Below, piece after piece: positions 42,276 through 51,593 of a stretch of DNA of 64,000 bases. The notes beneath the pieces were generated by a model. The model was not told the DNA's origin. It was given only the letters and a program-made list of their open reading frames with translations, and ran no database searches. This DNA is from Myxococcus virescens (GTDB lineage Bacteria; Myxococcota; Myxococcia; Myxococcales; Myxococcaceae): the NCBI RefSeq assembly GCF_900101905.1, contig NZ_FNAJ01000006.1, positions 248,001-312,000 on the forward strand, read 5' to 3'. How positions within the stretch are numbered: the stretch's first letter is position 1; every line of letters starts with the position of its first letter. Made by a program: the position numbers and the translations under genes.

Positions 42276-43615
42276 GGCCCTTGTCGCCACGCCGTCCAAC
42301 GGTCCGCTGGGAGCTGCTGGAGCGCCACCTCGAGGAAGCCGAGTTCCTGTGGACGCAGTGGGAGCACGGCCTCTGGAGCCCGGAACTCACCCTGGCCTCG
42401 CTGGCCGAGGGCGATGAAGGACGTCTGCGGGCCCACCTGGATGCACTCGTGCTGGGAGGCAGCGCCGCCGCCACGCGCTTGCTGCTCCCCGCGCTGACCT
42501 CCGAGGACCCCGCGCGCGTGGCCAGCGCGGCCTGGGCCCTGCTCTCCGCCGAGGACGCCGACTGGCGCGAGCCTGTGTTCCAACAGCTGGAGCAGGGAGC
42601 CGAAGAGACGCACCCGGGCCTCCTCCGCGCGCTGGAGCTGCTCGACCGGCCGGACCTCCACGCCCTGCTCCTGAAGAAGCTGCCGACGTTGCAGCCAACG
42701 CTCCAGGCGGGAGCGCTCCGGGTCGCGCGCGTCCGTCACCTCGACACGAGCGCCGCGCTCGAGCAGCTCGACTGGGAGGCCGACCCGGCGCTGCATGCCG
42801 AGGCGCTTCGTGCCCTTCCCTTCGCTCCCAGGACGCAGACAGGGGATGCTCGGCTGTCACGCGCCCTGGGCCATGCCCATCCCACCGTGAGCACCGCCGC
42901 CCTGGAGACCGGGTTGCTGCTGGGCTCGCGTGAGGCCTGGGAGCACGCCCGAGGTTCCTCGTCGCGCGGCGCGCTCCTCGCGCTCGCCGTGGCGGGTGAG
43001 TCGAAGGACCTCGCGGGCCTCCTCGCGCGCCTGAAAGACGGCTCCGCACCGGCGGAGGTCATCTGGGCGGTGGGCTTCAGTGGCAGGCTCCTGGCGGCCG
43101 AGGCGTTGCTGCCGCTGCTGCGCGATGAGGCCCAGGGCCCGCTGGCCGCGGCCTCCTTCGCCGCCATCACCGGACTCCCCATGGTGCCTCCTTTCCTCAT
43201 GGAGGCACCCGCTGACGAGGAGGAGGACGCGGAGGAGGAGGCCGAACCCGAGGCCGAGGACCTCCAGGCGTGGCTCCCCAGCCCCCGGGTGCTCCCCGGC
43301 GAGGTGGACGCCCAGGCCGTGGAGGCCTGGTGGGCGCGGCGGCGCGGCGGCTTCACGGAAGGCGCGCGTGTCCTGAGGGGCACACCCCTCACGGTGGAGG
43401 TGCTGGTCAGGGCCCTGGAGACCGAGCCCATGAGGCGGCGCCCGTCGCTCGCATGGGAGGCGGCCCTGCGCGGCGGGGGCACGCTCCAGATGGAGTCCCG
43501 GCAGTGGACGCGGGTGCAGCGCGAGCAGGCGCTTCCCCTGCGGGGGCAGCGCCCGGAATGGCTCGCCCGGGCAGGGAGCTGGCCGCAGGGCCGCCGAGGC
43601 GACACTCCCGCCTGA
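42272..43615 (+). CDS. TIGR02270-family HEAT-repeat-like protein
   Basis: 447 aa from GTG 42272, overlapping the stop of the DUF4150 gene. The N-terminus ERHLEEAEFLWTQWEHGLWS with LHPxxTL-like spacing and AHLDALVLGGSAAATRLLLP matches the TIGR02270 family, which is multi-copy in Myxococcus and occurs beside T6SS genes. Helical repeats extend over the first 300 residues. An acidic linker (about 310-330) precedes a Trp-rich C-terminal part. Probably a scaffold in effector assembly; function unproven. Confidence 0.82.
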   Translation: MRPLSPRRPTVRWELLERHLEEAEFLWTQWEHGLWSPELTLASLAEGDEGRLRAHLDALVLGGSAAATRLLLPALTSEDPARVASAAWALLSAEDADWREPVFQQLEQGAEETHPGLLRALELLDRPDLHALLLKKLPTLQPTLQAGALRVARVRHLDTSAALEQLDWEADPALHAEALRALPFAPRTQTGDARLSRALGHAHPTVSTAALETGLLLGSREAWEHARGSSSRGALLALAVAGESKDLAGLLARLKDGSAPAEVIWAVGFSGRLLAAEALLPLLRDEAQGPLAAASFAAITGLPMVPPFLMEAPADEEEDAEEEAEPEAEDLQAWLPSPRVLPGEVDAQAVEAWWARRRGGFTEGARVLRGTPLTVEVLVRALETEPMRRRPSLAWEAALRGGGTLQMESRQWTRVQREQALPLRGQRPEWLARAGSWPQGRRGDTPA

Positions 43616-43655
43616 TGGGGTAGAGGCATGCCGCCTCGGTGGATAGGGTGCATCC

Positions 43656-46334
43656 ATGGCAACCTGGAGCCCCACTGCCTTCGTCCGCGGACTCGCGTCG
43701 CTGCGCGCCTTCGCCAACGCCGAGCCGGAGCTGTCCGCGAGCGCTCGTGCCGACTTTCCAACGACGTGGACCGACGAGCAGTTTCCCTGGATGAACGCCA
43801 CCCTGATGGCGTGGACCCTCCATGGACGGGAAGACGCCGAGGGCCGCACCGCGGCGGACCGTCAGCTCCTCAGGGAAGGGCAACGCCTGTCGCGCGCCGA
43901 GCGCGGCTTGCTGTCGGCCCTGGCCGCGTCCTGGTGCTCGGTGTTCGAGGTGGAGGAGGTGCGGCTCGGCCAAGGACTGCGCTTGAGGGACCTCGTGCTC
44001 GACGAGGTGCTGGAGGTGAAGGAGCGCAGCCTCACCACGCAGGTGACTCGCTATGACTTGATTGCAAGCTGGGTGATGCCCACCGAGGACCACCTGGAGC
44101 TGGTGGGAGGCATCGTCTCGATTCCCCGCCCCCTGCGTGAGCACGTCGTCGTCGCCGCGCGTCACGCGTTCGCCACCCATCAGCAGCCTCCGGCCGACGA
44201 CGTGCCCGGCCGCCGCAGGCAGGCACGGCGGCTGGCGCCCTTTCTCTTCACGCGCGTGCTGGAGCTGCTCACCACCGAGCGGCCACTCCTCAACTTCGAG
44301 GACGAGCCGCTGCGCCTCTGCACCGCGCGCTTCCGCATCCGCCACCCGGCGAAGGTCGAAGAGCGCCTGCGCCGGCACGACGGCTTCACCCGTGAGGGCA
44401 AGGGACTCTACAACTGGGAGGGTCCTCGGGCGGCGGTGTGGGGTTCCCTCACGGTGGAGGGCAAGGTGCTGGTCCTCACCACCTACTCCGCGCAGCGTCT
44501 GGAGAAGGGCAAGGCCCTGCTGGAGGAGTTGCTGGGCGCGGAGGCCGAGCACGAAGAGGACACGCTGGGGCCGGAGAAGTCCGTCCGAGGAGAGCCCGCG
44601 CGCGCCCTGCCAGACGACGCGCCCCCCCAGTTGGCGGACGCATTCGCGTTGACGCTCGCACAACGGGCCCGGGAGGAGCTGGCCCGGGGAATCCCCGCCT
44701 GGGGTGGAAGGAGCGCCAGCGACCTGGTGCGCTCCACCGAGGGCCGCGCCCAGGTGCTCGAATGGCTGAAGGACTGGGAGTCGCAGGTGTCTCACCTCTC
44801 CGACGCCGCGGACCTGCTCTGGGATGACCTCTACGCGGAGCTGGGTCTGTCGCGTGACGAACGCATCCCGCTGACCCAGGTGTACACCTCGAAGGAGGCG
44901 CCTTCCCTCGAGCCCATCCGCGCGGAGCTCACCACCACCGAGCTCCCCGAGGACCTCTCTCTTGAACCTCTTCCTCGCCGCCGGGCCTTCCAGGATGCCG
45001 CCCAGCGGAAGCCGCGGCGGAAGCCCCCGGCGCCCGAGCTGGAGCCAGGGGCCCTCTATGCCTTCAAGCTGGGCCCCATCGACGTCGGCGTGGACGGACG
45101 CACCTCCATCTACGTCGCGGTGACGTCCGAAGGTGAGGCGCTGCCACCCGTGTTCGAGCGCCGCGACGCGAAGGGCCTGGAAGGCCTGGCGAGGGACAAC
45201 GCCGAACTCAAGCGTTACTGCGAAAGCCGGCTGGCGCGGGCTGGAGCCGCCCACGGCTTCGCGTCGCGGCCCATGCCGGACTCCGTCACCCGGTTCCGGG
45301 CGGCGCTGGCCCTCCAGATGCACTGGGCCTCGGTGGAGCCGGGCTTGATGGTGATGCCAGAGGTGACGGAGGCACTCCTCGACGCCACGGCGGCGCTCAT
45401 CCGCGCGGAGCCCTGGGAGGAGTGGACGAACGAGGAGGTCTTCACCGTGCACCTGGAGGGTGCCGTGCGGGGCACCCGGGAGCTGTCCGTCATGGGGAGT
45501 GGAGGCAGCGAGTTCGGCTTCGCCCTCTTCGACCGGGCCGGCTCCGTGGAGCGGATGAGTATGTCCGGCCTGCCGGGCGGCAACGTCGACGTGCTCATCC
45601 CGGACTCGCTGGGCGTGACGCTGGAGGACGCGCCGGACTGGGTGGTGAAGACGGTCAAGGACGTCACCGGCCTGCCCTTCGTCCCCGACGTGATGCGCGT
45701 CCAGCGCAACACACCGCGCCTGGGCAACGCCGAGGAGCTGGTGCTGGCGGCGGCGGTGGCCCAGGCGCTCGCCCTGGCACGTCCCGAGGAGCGCGAGGTG
45801 GACGTGGAGCTGAAGGTTGGAGACCTCCAGGTTCGGGTACGGCTGGAAATCCCCCTGCCGCTGCTGACGGGGAGCTACGTGGGAAAGCTCGACCTGCTGT
45901 CGCTGGCCACCCGGCGGCCCAAGGCGAGCCACGCGCCCACGCGCTCGCTCCCCACGAAGAAGGTCTCCGAGACGCTGCTCGAGTTCGCCAAGCCCGTCCT
46001 GGACGACGTGGAGGACTCGGAGGACCCGCAGGCCGAGCTCTTCACCTGCCTGGCGCTGGCCCTGAGCGCGTGGAACGCCGTGGTGCAGGACACCTGGGAG
46101 CCGGAGAAGGGCTGGGTGGAGCGGGCGCGCGCCACGCTGACGCGGATGCCCCGAGACGTCCGGGAGATGATGCTCCACGACTTCGAGCTGCTGGTGGAGC
46201 GCAAGCGGCGCCACTTCGCGGACGACCCCCGGCTGCTCGACGCCCTGGACATCGTCCAGCGGCCGGATGACCTCGGCGTGCGCCTGGCCGGCGTGGTGAC
46301 GCCAGGCGCCTGGTCCGAATTCGTGGGCGTGTAG
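43656..46334 (+). CDS. Large cytoplasmic protein of unknown function in the effector island
   Basis: 892 aa. The N-terminal ~250 residues have REGQRLSRAERGLLSALAAS, FEVEEVRLGQGLRLRDLVLD and TRYDLIASWVM, a layout I associate with SEC-C-motif/YecA-like accessory domains, though no Cys-His SEC-C tail is seen. The rest includes GALYAFKLGPIDVGVDGR and PEVTEALLDATAALIRAEPW, which I do not recognise. The antisense frame of 935 codons is rejected as a GC shadow. It is 40 bp after the TIGR02270 gene on the same strand and probably belongs to the same transcript. Function unknown. Confidence 0.7.
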   Translation: MATWSPTAFVRGLASLRAFANAEPELSASARADFPTTWTDEQFPWMNATLMAWTLHGREDAEGRTAADRQLLREGQRLSRAERGLLSALAASWCSVFEVEEVRLGQGLRLRDLVLDEVLEVKERSLTTQVTRYDLIASWVMPTEDHLELVGGIVSIPRPLREHVVVAARHAFATHQQPPADDVPGRRRQARRLAPFLFTRVLELLTTERPLLNFEDEPLRLCTARFRIRHPAKVEERLRRHDGFTREGKGLYNWEGPRAAVWGSLTVEGKVLVLTTYSAQRLEKGKALLEELLGAEAEHEEDTLGPEKSVRGEPARALPDDAPPQLADAFALTLAQRAREELARGIPAWGGRSASDLVRSTEGRAQVLEWLKDWESQVSHLSDAADLLWDDLYAELGLSRDERIPLTQVYTSKEAPSLEPIRAELTTTELPEDLSLEPLPRRRAFQDAAQRKPRRKPPAPELEPGALYAFKLGPIDVGVDGRTSIYVAVTSEGEALPPVFERRDAKGLEGLARDNAELKRYCESRLARAGAAHGFASRPMPDSVTRFRAALALQMHWASVEPGLMVMPEVTEALLDATAALIRAEPWEEWTNEEVFTVHLEGAVRGTRELSVMGSGGSEFGFALFDRAGSVERMSMSGLPGGNVDVLIPDSLGVTLEDAPDWVVKTVKDVTGLPFVPDVMRVQRNTPRLGNAEELVLAAAVAQALALARPEEREVDVELKVGDLQVRVRLEIPLPLLTGSYVGKLDLLSLATRRPKASHAPTRSLPTKKVSETLLEFAKPVLDDVEDSEDPQAELFTCLALALSAWNAVVQDTWEPEKGWVERARATLTRMPRDVREMMLHDFELLVERKRRHFADDPRLLDALDIVQRPDDLGVRLAGVVTPGAWSEFVGV

Positions 46335-46350
46335 GGCGCATGACGCGGCC

Positions 46351-48216
46351 TCAGTCGCGCCGGCCCAGCGTGCGGTCCAGGTTGTAGGCGGAGCTGATGA
46401 GCGCCAGGTGGGTGAGCGCCTGCGGGAAGTTGCCCAGGGCCTCGCCGGACATGCCCGTCTGCTCCGCGTACAGGCCCACGTGGTTGGCGTAGCCCAGCAT
46501 CCGCTCGAAGATGAGCCGCGCCTCCTCCAGCAAGTCGGGCCGGGCCACGCTGGCGCGCGTCATCGCCTCCACCAGCCAGAAGCTGCAGAGGTTGAAGGTG
46601 CCCTCGCTGCCGGCAATCCCATCCAACGTGGCCTCCACGTCGTAGCGGAACACCAACCCGTCCGACGCGAGGCCGCCTTGGGATGGCGGCTTGCGCATGA
46701 CGTCCAGCGTCTGGAGCATGCGCGGGTCCACCGGGGACAGGAAGAACACCAGCGGCATCAGCAGATTCGCCGCGTCCAGCGCGTGGCCGCCGTAGTACTG
46801 GACGAAGGCGCCCCGCTCCGGGTTCCAGCCCTTGTCCATGATGTCCTCGAAGATGGTATCCCGCACCTTGTGCCAGCGGGCCCGGTCCGCCGGGAAGCTG
46901 CGCTTGTCCGCCAGCCGGATGGCCCGGTCCACCGCCACCCAGCACATCAGCTTCGAGTACACGAACTGCCGCCGCCCGCCGCGCACCTCCCAGATGCCCT
47001 CGTCCGGCAGCTCCCAGTTGTCACACACCCAGTCCACCAGCCGCCGCAGGTGCCGCCAGAAGTCATAGGAGATGGGCGCCGCGTACTTGTTGGACAGGTA
47101 CACCGAGTCCATCAGCTCGCCGTAGATGTCGAGCTGCAACTGGTCCGCCGCCGCGTTGCCGATGCGCACCGGGCGCGCGCCGCCATAGCCCGACAGGTGC
47201 AGGAGTTCCTGCTCCTCGGGCACGCGCTTGCCGTCGATGCCGAACATCAGGGGCAGCGGCCCGTCGTCGTACTCCGCGCAGCGCGCCTCCACCCAGCGCA
47301 TGAAGGCCGCCGCCTCCTGCTTGAAGCCGATGCGGAGGAACGCGTACACGGTGAAGGCCGCGTCGCGCAGCCAGCAGAAGCGATAGTCCCAGTTGCGCGT
47401 TCCGCCCGGTGACTCCGGCAGGCTGCAAGTGGGCGCCGCGACGATGGCGCCCGTGGGCGCGAAGGTCATCAGCTTGAGCGCCAGCGCCGAGCGCTGCACC
47501 GTCTCCCGCCACCGGCCCGTGTACTGGCAGCCCGACAGCCAGTGGCGCCAGTACTCCACCGTCTCCCGGAAGAGGTCCTCGGAGGACTCATGGTTGTGCA
47601 CCACCGCCTCGCAGGACGTGCGCGCGCCCGGGTGCAGGGAGAAGACGGCGGACTGGTTCTCATGCAGGGTGAAGGACGCGGTGACGCCCCGCTCCGTCTT
47701 CTTCAGCTTCACCGACGAGGACAGCGTGAGCTGGAGCGTGTCAGAGGAGAAGGTGGCTCCGCTGTGGATGAGCTTCGTCTCGTGCGTATCCCGCGCGTAG
47801 TTGAAGGCCGGGAAGCACTCCATGCGGAAGACCATCTGTCCACGCACCACCCGCACGCGCCGGAGGATTTCCCGCTCCTCCTTCATCCCCTTCCTGCCCG
47901 ACATGGGCATGAAGTCGACCAGCTCGCCCACGCCATCCGGCGTGTAGAAGCGCGTCACCAGGACGTTGGTCTCCGGCCAGTAGAACTGCCGCTTCATCAC
48001 CCCGTCGGGCTCCGGCGCGATGCCCCAGTGGCCTCCCCTCTCACGGTCCAACAGCGCGGCGAAGACACTGGGACTGTCGAAGTGCGGAAAACAAAACCAG
48101 TCGATGGTGCCCTCGCTGCCCACCAGCGCCACCGTCCGCAGGTCGCCGATGACGCCATGGTCCTCGATGGCCACCGGCTTTCCCGTCACCGAAGCGCCGC
48201 TGCTTCCCGTTGCCAT
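46351..48216 (-). CDS. GH15 glycoside hydrolase (glucoamylase/trehalase type)
   Basis: 621 aa, cytoplasmic. GH15 enzymes invert terminal alpha-glucosidic bonds; bacterial ones of this size often act on trehalose or maltooligosaccharides. The N-terminal super-beta-sandwich has [20 protein letters not shown] and [19 protein letters not shown]. The alpha6/alpha6 barrel includes [15 protein letters not shown], the acid Glu in YTFLxEA-like EQELLHLSG and the base region [14 protein letters not shown]. Start ATG 48216 with an AAGGAG site 24 bp after the glucose dehydrogenase stop, so the genes are cotranscribed, dehydrogenase first. Confidence 0.93.
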   Translation of the reverse strand: MATGSSGASVTGKPVAIEDHGVIGDLRTVALVGSEGTIDWFCFPHFDSPSVFAALLDRERGGHWGIAPEPDGVMKRQFYWPETNVLVTRFYTPDGVGELVDFMPMSGRKGMKEEREILRRVRVVRGQMVFRMECFPAFNYARDTHETKLIHSGATFSSDTLQLTLSSSVKLKKTERGVTASFTLHENQSAVFSLHPGARTSCEAVVHNHESSEDLFRETVEYWRHWLSGCQYTGRWRETVQRSALALKLMTFAPTGAIVAAPTCSLPESPGGTRNWDYRFCWLRDAAFTVYAFLRIGFKQEAAAFMRWVEARCAEYDDGPLPLMFGIDGKRVPEEQELLHLSGYGGARPVRIGNAAADQLQLDIYGELMDSVYLSNKYAAPISYDFWRHLRRLVDWVCDNWELPDEGIWEVRGGRRQFVYSKLMCWVAVDRAIRLADKRSFPADRARWHKVRDTIFEDIMDKGWNPERGAFVQYYGGHALDAANLLMPLVFFLSPVDPRMLQTLDVMRKPPSQGGLASDGLVFRYDVEATLDGIAGSEGTFNLCSFWLVEAMTRASVARPDLLEEARLIFERMLGYANHVGLYAEQTGMSGEALGNFPQALTHLALISSAYNLDRTLGRRD

Positions 48217-48239
48217 GCGTCACTCCTTGTCGAAGGGGG

Positions 48240-49325
48240 TCAGATGAAACGGATGACGTCCTTGATGCCGCCGGACTTCTTGCCCGTGACGACGTCGCAG
48301 AAGTCCTCGGGCGAGTGACTGGCGCAGATGAGCCGCTCCAGCCCCCCAGGCCAGCGGGCCTGGAAGTGCCGCAAGTCCTCCAGCGCCATGTCGAAGTCGA
48401 CATCCGCCGCGTTCACCGTGCCCACCAGCACCTGGTTGCCCAGCACCACGTCCTTGAGCACCGGTGCCACGTTGAAGGGCTCCTCCTTCGACGGCACGCC
48501 CGTGAGGATGCAGACGCCGTTGGGGCCCAGCGCCTTCAGCGTCTCCAGCGCCGCCTTCGCCACGCCCGCGGCCTCGTAGATGACGTCCGCGGCGCCGACC
48601 CTGCGGACCAGCTCCTCTGGCCGCACCTCCTTCGAGGAGATGTAGGGCACCCCCATCGCTTCCGCTGCCTCGGCCTTCACGTTGGGCTTGGGACTGCGCG
48701 AATACACCGTGGTGGCATAACCCCGGCGCGCCAGCGCCATGGCGCCCAGCAGCCCCACCGGCCCCGCGCCCAGCACCACCGCGCGGCCGGGGCCCGCCCT
48801 CCAGGGCAACCGGTCCTGGAAGCGCTCCAACTGGCGGAGGGCCTTCTCCGCGATGGTGAGCGGCTCGGTGAGCACCGCCACCTCGCGCAGCTCCGCGGAG
48901 ACCCGGTGCAGGTAGGCCACGTCCTCCACGAAGGACTCGGCGCCGAAGCCGTGAGCGCCCTTGATTCCCCGCTCGGTGTAATCGCCGGTGATGCAGAAGT
49001 CCGGATGGCCCCCGCGGCACGGCGGGCAGGTGGCATGCGGGCACGGCCGGCGCACACGGGGCACCACCCAGTCCCCCCGGCTCAGGCCCCGGACGGCCTC
49101 GCCCACCTCCACCACCTCGCCCAGACACTCGTGGCCCAGGATGAGGTGGTCCGAGCCCGGCGGCGGGGAGCCGTAGACGAACTCGATGATTTCCTTGTCC
49201 GTGCCGCACACCCCGATTTCCCGCGTCCGCACCTTCACCTCCGTGGGGGACTGGATGCGGGGCTCGGGGGCGTCGGTGATGACACGCACCTCGCGCTTCT
49301 GGGGGAAGACGGCCACGGCCTTCAT
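48240..49325 (-). CDS. Glucose 1-dehydrogenase-like zinc MDR dehydrogenase
   Basis: 361 aa from ATG 49325 (AAGGAG). Zinc-dependent medium-chain dehydrogenase: KVRTREIGVCGTDKEIIEF, LGHECLGEVVEVGE, structural-zinc cysteines in CPHATCPPCRGGHPDFC and NAD(P) motif VVLGAGPVGLLGAM. This pattern matches archaeal/bacterial glucose 1-dehydrogenases that give gluconolactone. Being upstream in one operon with a GH15 glucosidase, it may oxidise the glucose that enzyme releases. Cofactor preference is not certain. Confidence 0.88.
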   Translation of the reverse strand: MKAVAVFPQKREVRVITDAPEPRIQSPTEVKVRTREIGVCGTDKEIIEFVYGSPPPGSDHLILGHECLGEVVEVGEAVRGLSRGDWVVPRVRRPCPHATCPPCRGGHPDFCITGDYTERGIKGAHGFGAESFVEDVAYLHRVSAELREVAVLTEPLTIAEKALRQLERFQDRLPWRAGPGRAVVLGAGPVGLLGAMALARRGYATTVYSRSPKPNVKAEAAEAMGVPYISSKEVRPEELVRRVGAADVIYEAAGVAKAALETLKALGPNGVCILTGVPSKEEPFNVAPVLKDVVLGNQVLVGTVNAADVDFDMALEDLRHFQARWPGGLERLICASHSPEDFCDVVTGKKSGGIKDVIRFI

Positions 49326-49537
49326 ACGGGCTCCTTGCGATGCACGTCCCGGCACGCGGCCAGACGTGGACCAGGACACGGTGATGCCTGCCAGGTACGG
49401 CTGCTCGCTCAGACACGGACCCGTGGCGGCACGGGCCCGCTGGTGAACAGCGCCCGCTCCCACGTTGCCCAGGGGTCAACGCTGTGCATGCACGAAACCG
49501 CTGCCCACCCGGCCCGCCCGGGTCTATGAGGAGAGGT
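49326..49537. other. Divergent intergenic region
   Basis: 212 bp between glucose dehydrogenase and the membrane-protein gene; must hold both promoters. I see no clear operator, riboswitch or small RNA. Confidence 0.35.
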
Positions 49538-50104
49538 GTGAGCGAGCCCCAGTCTTCCTACGCTGCTGACGAGCCGCGCCGCAGCCGCACCACGGCCCTT
49601 GCCGCGGCGGCGTGCGTGCTGCTCGCCCTGCCCTTCCTCGTGCTGGGCCCCTACCTGCTCAGCGCCCAGGCCCGCGTGGAGCTGCGGTGCCAGCCCGGCG
49701 GCGTGTGCCTGCTGTTCCATTCCAGCTGGCTCACCCGCGACGAAGTGGCCAGCTTCGCGATGAAGGATGTGCAGGGCGTCAAGGTGGACCGGACCCGCGC
49801 CGCCCGCCGCAACCGCGTGCCCATCTTCCGGCCCACGCTGGTGACGGCGTACGGCGAGTACCCCCTCTTCTTCCAGTGGACCACCGAGGAAGCGGAAGCC
49901 ACGCGCGTGGAGGCACAGTTGGAGCAGGCCTTCGCGAACCCCGACGGAAAGACGGTGGAGTTCGTCCGGGATGACCGCAACGCCTCCCTGCGCGTGGGCG
50001 GCGCCTTCAGCGGCGTGGGCGTACTGCTGCTCGTCTTCGCGACGTGGCTGGGGTTGCGAACGCGGACGCACCTGCGCACCGAACGGGCGCGCCGCGCCGC
50101 CTGA
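49538..50104 (+). CDS. Two-span membrane protein, unknown
   Basis: 188 aa from GTG 49538, which follows AGGAGAGG; in-frame ATGs at 49526 and earlier lack a ribosome site. It has a first membrane span (ALAAAACVLLALPFLVLGPYLL), a ~90-residue extracytoplasmic domain (RCQPGGVCLLFHSSWLTRDE, RPTLVTAYGEYPLFFQW) and a second span (FSGVGVLLLVFATWLGL). No recognised domain. It converges on the next gene. Confidence 0.7.
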   Translation: MSEPQSSYAADEPRRSRTTALAAAACVLLALPFLVLGPYLLSAQARVELRCQPGGVCLLFHSSWLTRDEVASFAMKDVQGVKVDRTRAARRNRVPIFRPTLVTAYGEYPLFFQWTTEEAEATRVEAQLEQAFANPDGKTVEFVRDDRNASLRVGGAFSGVGVLLLVFATWLGLRTRTHLRTERARRAA

Positions 50105-50132
50105 GCACCCCCCGGGACGAAGGGCCTTCGCC

Positions 50133-50486
50133 TCAGCCCCCTGCGAGCAGCGGGACGCCGACGAAGCGGGCCAGCGCGAAGCCCGTCGTGACGCAGAAGG
50201 CCGCGCCGAAGCGCTCCAGGTCGAACCGGAACTTCCAGTCCCACAGCTTCACCTTCTGGAAGCCGGCCACGACGGCGCCCACGACGAAGGGGGCCAGCAA
50301 TCCCACGGGCCACGCCAGCCACTCGTCGTCGATGAGGGGCTCGGCGGAGAGGGCCAGGCTGCCCGCCCCCAGCAGCACGCCCAGGCCCAGCAGGAGCATC
50401 AGCCCGGCGGCGCCGAAGCGGCTCTTGTCCGAGTAGGTCGCCAGAACGCCCCGCATCAGCTTGATAATCCCGTCGTCCTCCAGCAT
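50133..50486 (-). CDS. Small three-span membrane protein, unknown
   Basis: 117 aa from ATG 50486 with a GGGGGC site. Three hydrophobic segments: FGAAGLMLLLGLGVLLGAGS, WPVGLLAPFVVGAVVAGF and FGAAFCVTTGFALARFVGVP. Cytoplasmic loop KVKLWDWKFRFDLERF. The longer open frame upstream is the antisense of the ABC-transporter genes. Function unknown. Confidence 0.65.
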   Translation of the reverse strand: MLEDDGIIKLMRGVLATYSDKSRFGAAGLMLLLGLGVLLGAGSLALSAEPLIDDEWLAWPVGLLAPFVVGAVVAGFQKVKLWDWKFRFDLERFGAAFCVTTGFALARFVGVPLLAGG

Positions 50487-50605
50487 GCCCCCATGTCTAA
50501 GACAGCCGGGCAGGCGATGAAAACACGCGTCTGAAGCGTCACCAGGTTCTACCGGGTGGGACGAAGGCCGTGGGCCACGAGCCCCTCTCCGCGCGCAAAG
50601 CAGGC

Positions 50606-50645
50606 GAGCAGGCCATGAAGCCCTCAACGGGCCTTTTGCCTGCTC
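50606..50645. promoter_or_regulatory. Hairpin in the leader of the ABC-transporter operon
   Basis: GAGCAGGC (50606-50613) pairs with GCCTGCTC (50638-50645), and an alternative inner stem AGGCC/GGCCT overlaps it; a pyrimidine run follows. It lies 40 bp before the ATP-binding gene. Mutually exclusive stems could make it a terminator or attenuator. No known riboswitch motif recognised. Confidence 0.3.
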
Positions 50646-50684
50646 CCCCTTCCCACTTGCACCTACGTGCCTAGCTTGTGGCCG

Positions 50685-51584
50685 ATGCTGCGCGCTCTCC
50701 TTGGCCGTTGGAGAAGTTCCCTGCGCCTGCTCCAGCCGGCGCATGTCGGTGTGGAGCGCGCGAAAATCAGCGTCGCCCGGTTGGACCACGAGTACGCCAA
50801 CAAGGTGGTCGCCTTGCAGAACGTGGACCTCAACGTCCGCTCGGGCGAATTCGTCTGCCTGCTGGGCCCGTCCGGCTGCGGCAAGTCCACGCTGCTCTAC
50901 GCGCTGGCGGGGCACGTGGCGCCCACGGGGGGCTCGGTCTCCATCGACCGGCAGCCCATCCACGGGCCCGGGCCGGACCGGCTGCTGATGTTCCAGGAAG
51001 CCGCCCTGTTCCCGTGGCTCACCGTGCGCGGCAACATCACCTTCGCGCTGGCTGCCCGGGGCGTGCCCCGCGGCGAGCGCCGCGAGCGGGCGGACACCTA
51101 TATCCGGCGCGTGCAACTGGGCGGCTTCGAGGACGCGCTGCCCCACCAGCTCTCCGGGGGCATGAAGATGCGGGCCTCGCTCGCCCGCGCGCTGGCGGTG
51201 GACCCGGCCGTGCTGCTGATGGACGAGCCCTTCGGCTCGCTGGACGCGCAGACGCGCATCCACATGCAGGAGCTGCTGCAGTCCATCTGGGTGCGCACGG
51301 GCAAGACGGTGGTGTTCGTCACCCACGACGTCCATGAAGCGCTGATGCTGGGCACCCGCGTGGTGCTGATGGCCCCCAGGCCGGGACGCGTGGTGCGGGA
51401 TTTGGAAGTCCACCTGCCCATGCCGCGCCAGCCGGAGGACGCGGCGCTCAATGAAATGGTGCGGCACGTCGGCGGCCTGCTGCGTGAGGTGGAGGGCCGC
51501 GCCCACACACGCTCGCTCCAGCCAGCGCCCACCCGGGCCCCCGCCCAGCCCGTGCTCCGTCCACAGGTGATTCCCGGCCCGTAG
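50685..51584 (+). CDS. ABC transporter ATP-binding protein (SsuB/TauB-like)
   Basis: About 299 aa from ATG 50685; an in-frame GTG at 50667 also exists and neither has a clear ribosome site. Walker A is LGPSGCGKSTLLYALAG, signature LSGGMKMRASLARALA, Walker B VLLMDEPFGSLD, and switch His VVFVTHDVHEAL. Sequence type matches the nitrate/sulfonate/taurine importers. It powers the permease encoded 9 bp downstream with the substrate-binding lipoprotein third. It may bring in sulfonates or another organosulfur or thiamine-precursor compound; not decidable from sequence. Confidence 0.93.
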   Translation: MLRALLGRWRSSLRLLQPAHVGVERAKISVARLDHEYANKVVALQNVDLNVRSGEFVCLLGPSGCGKSTLLYALAGHVAPTGGSVSIDRQPIHGPGPDRLLMFQEAALFPWLTVRGNITFALAARGVPRGERRERADTYIRRVQLGGFEDALPHQLSGGMKMRASLARALAVDPAVLLMDEPFGSLDAQTRIHMQELLQSIWVRTGKTVVFVTHDVHEALMLGTRVVLMAPRPGRVVRDLEVHLPMPRQPEDAALNEMVRHVGGLLREVEGRAHTRSLQPAPTRAPAQPVLRPQVIPGP

Positions 51585-51593
51585 AGGTGCGTC

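Noticed and set aside
43407-46214. Antisense open frame of 935 codons opposite the large effector-island protein
   Set aside because: It overlaps the + strand gene almost fully, is His/Arg/Gln-rich without motifs and is the typical shadow frame of GC-rich coding DNA.
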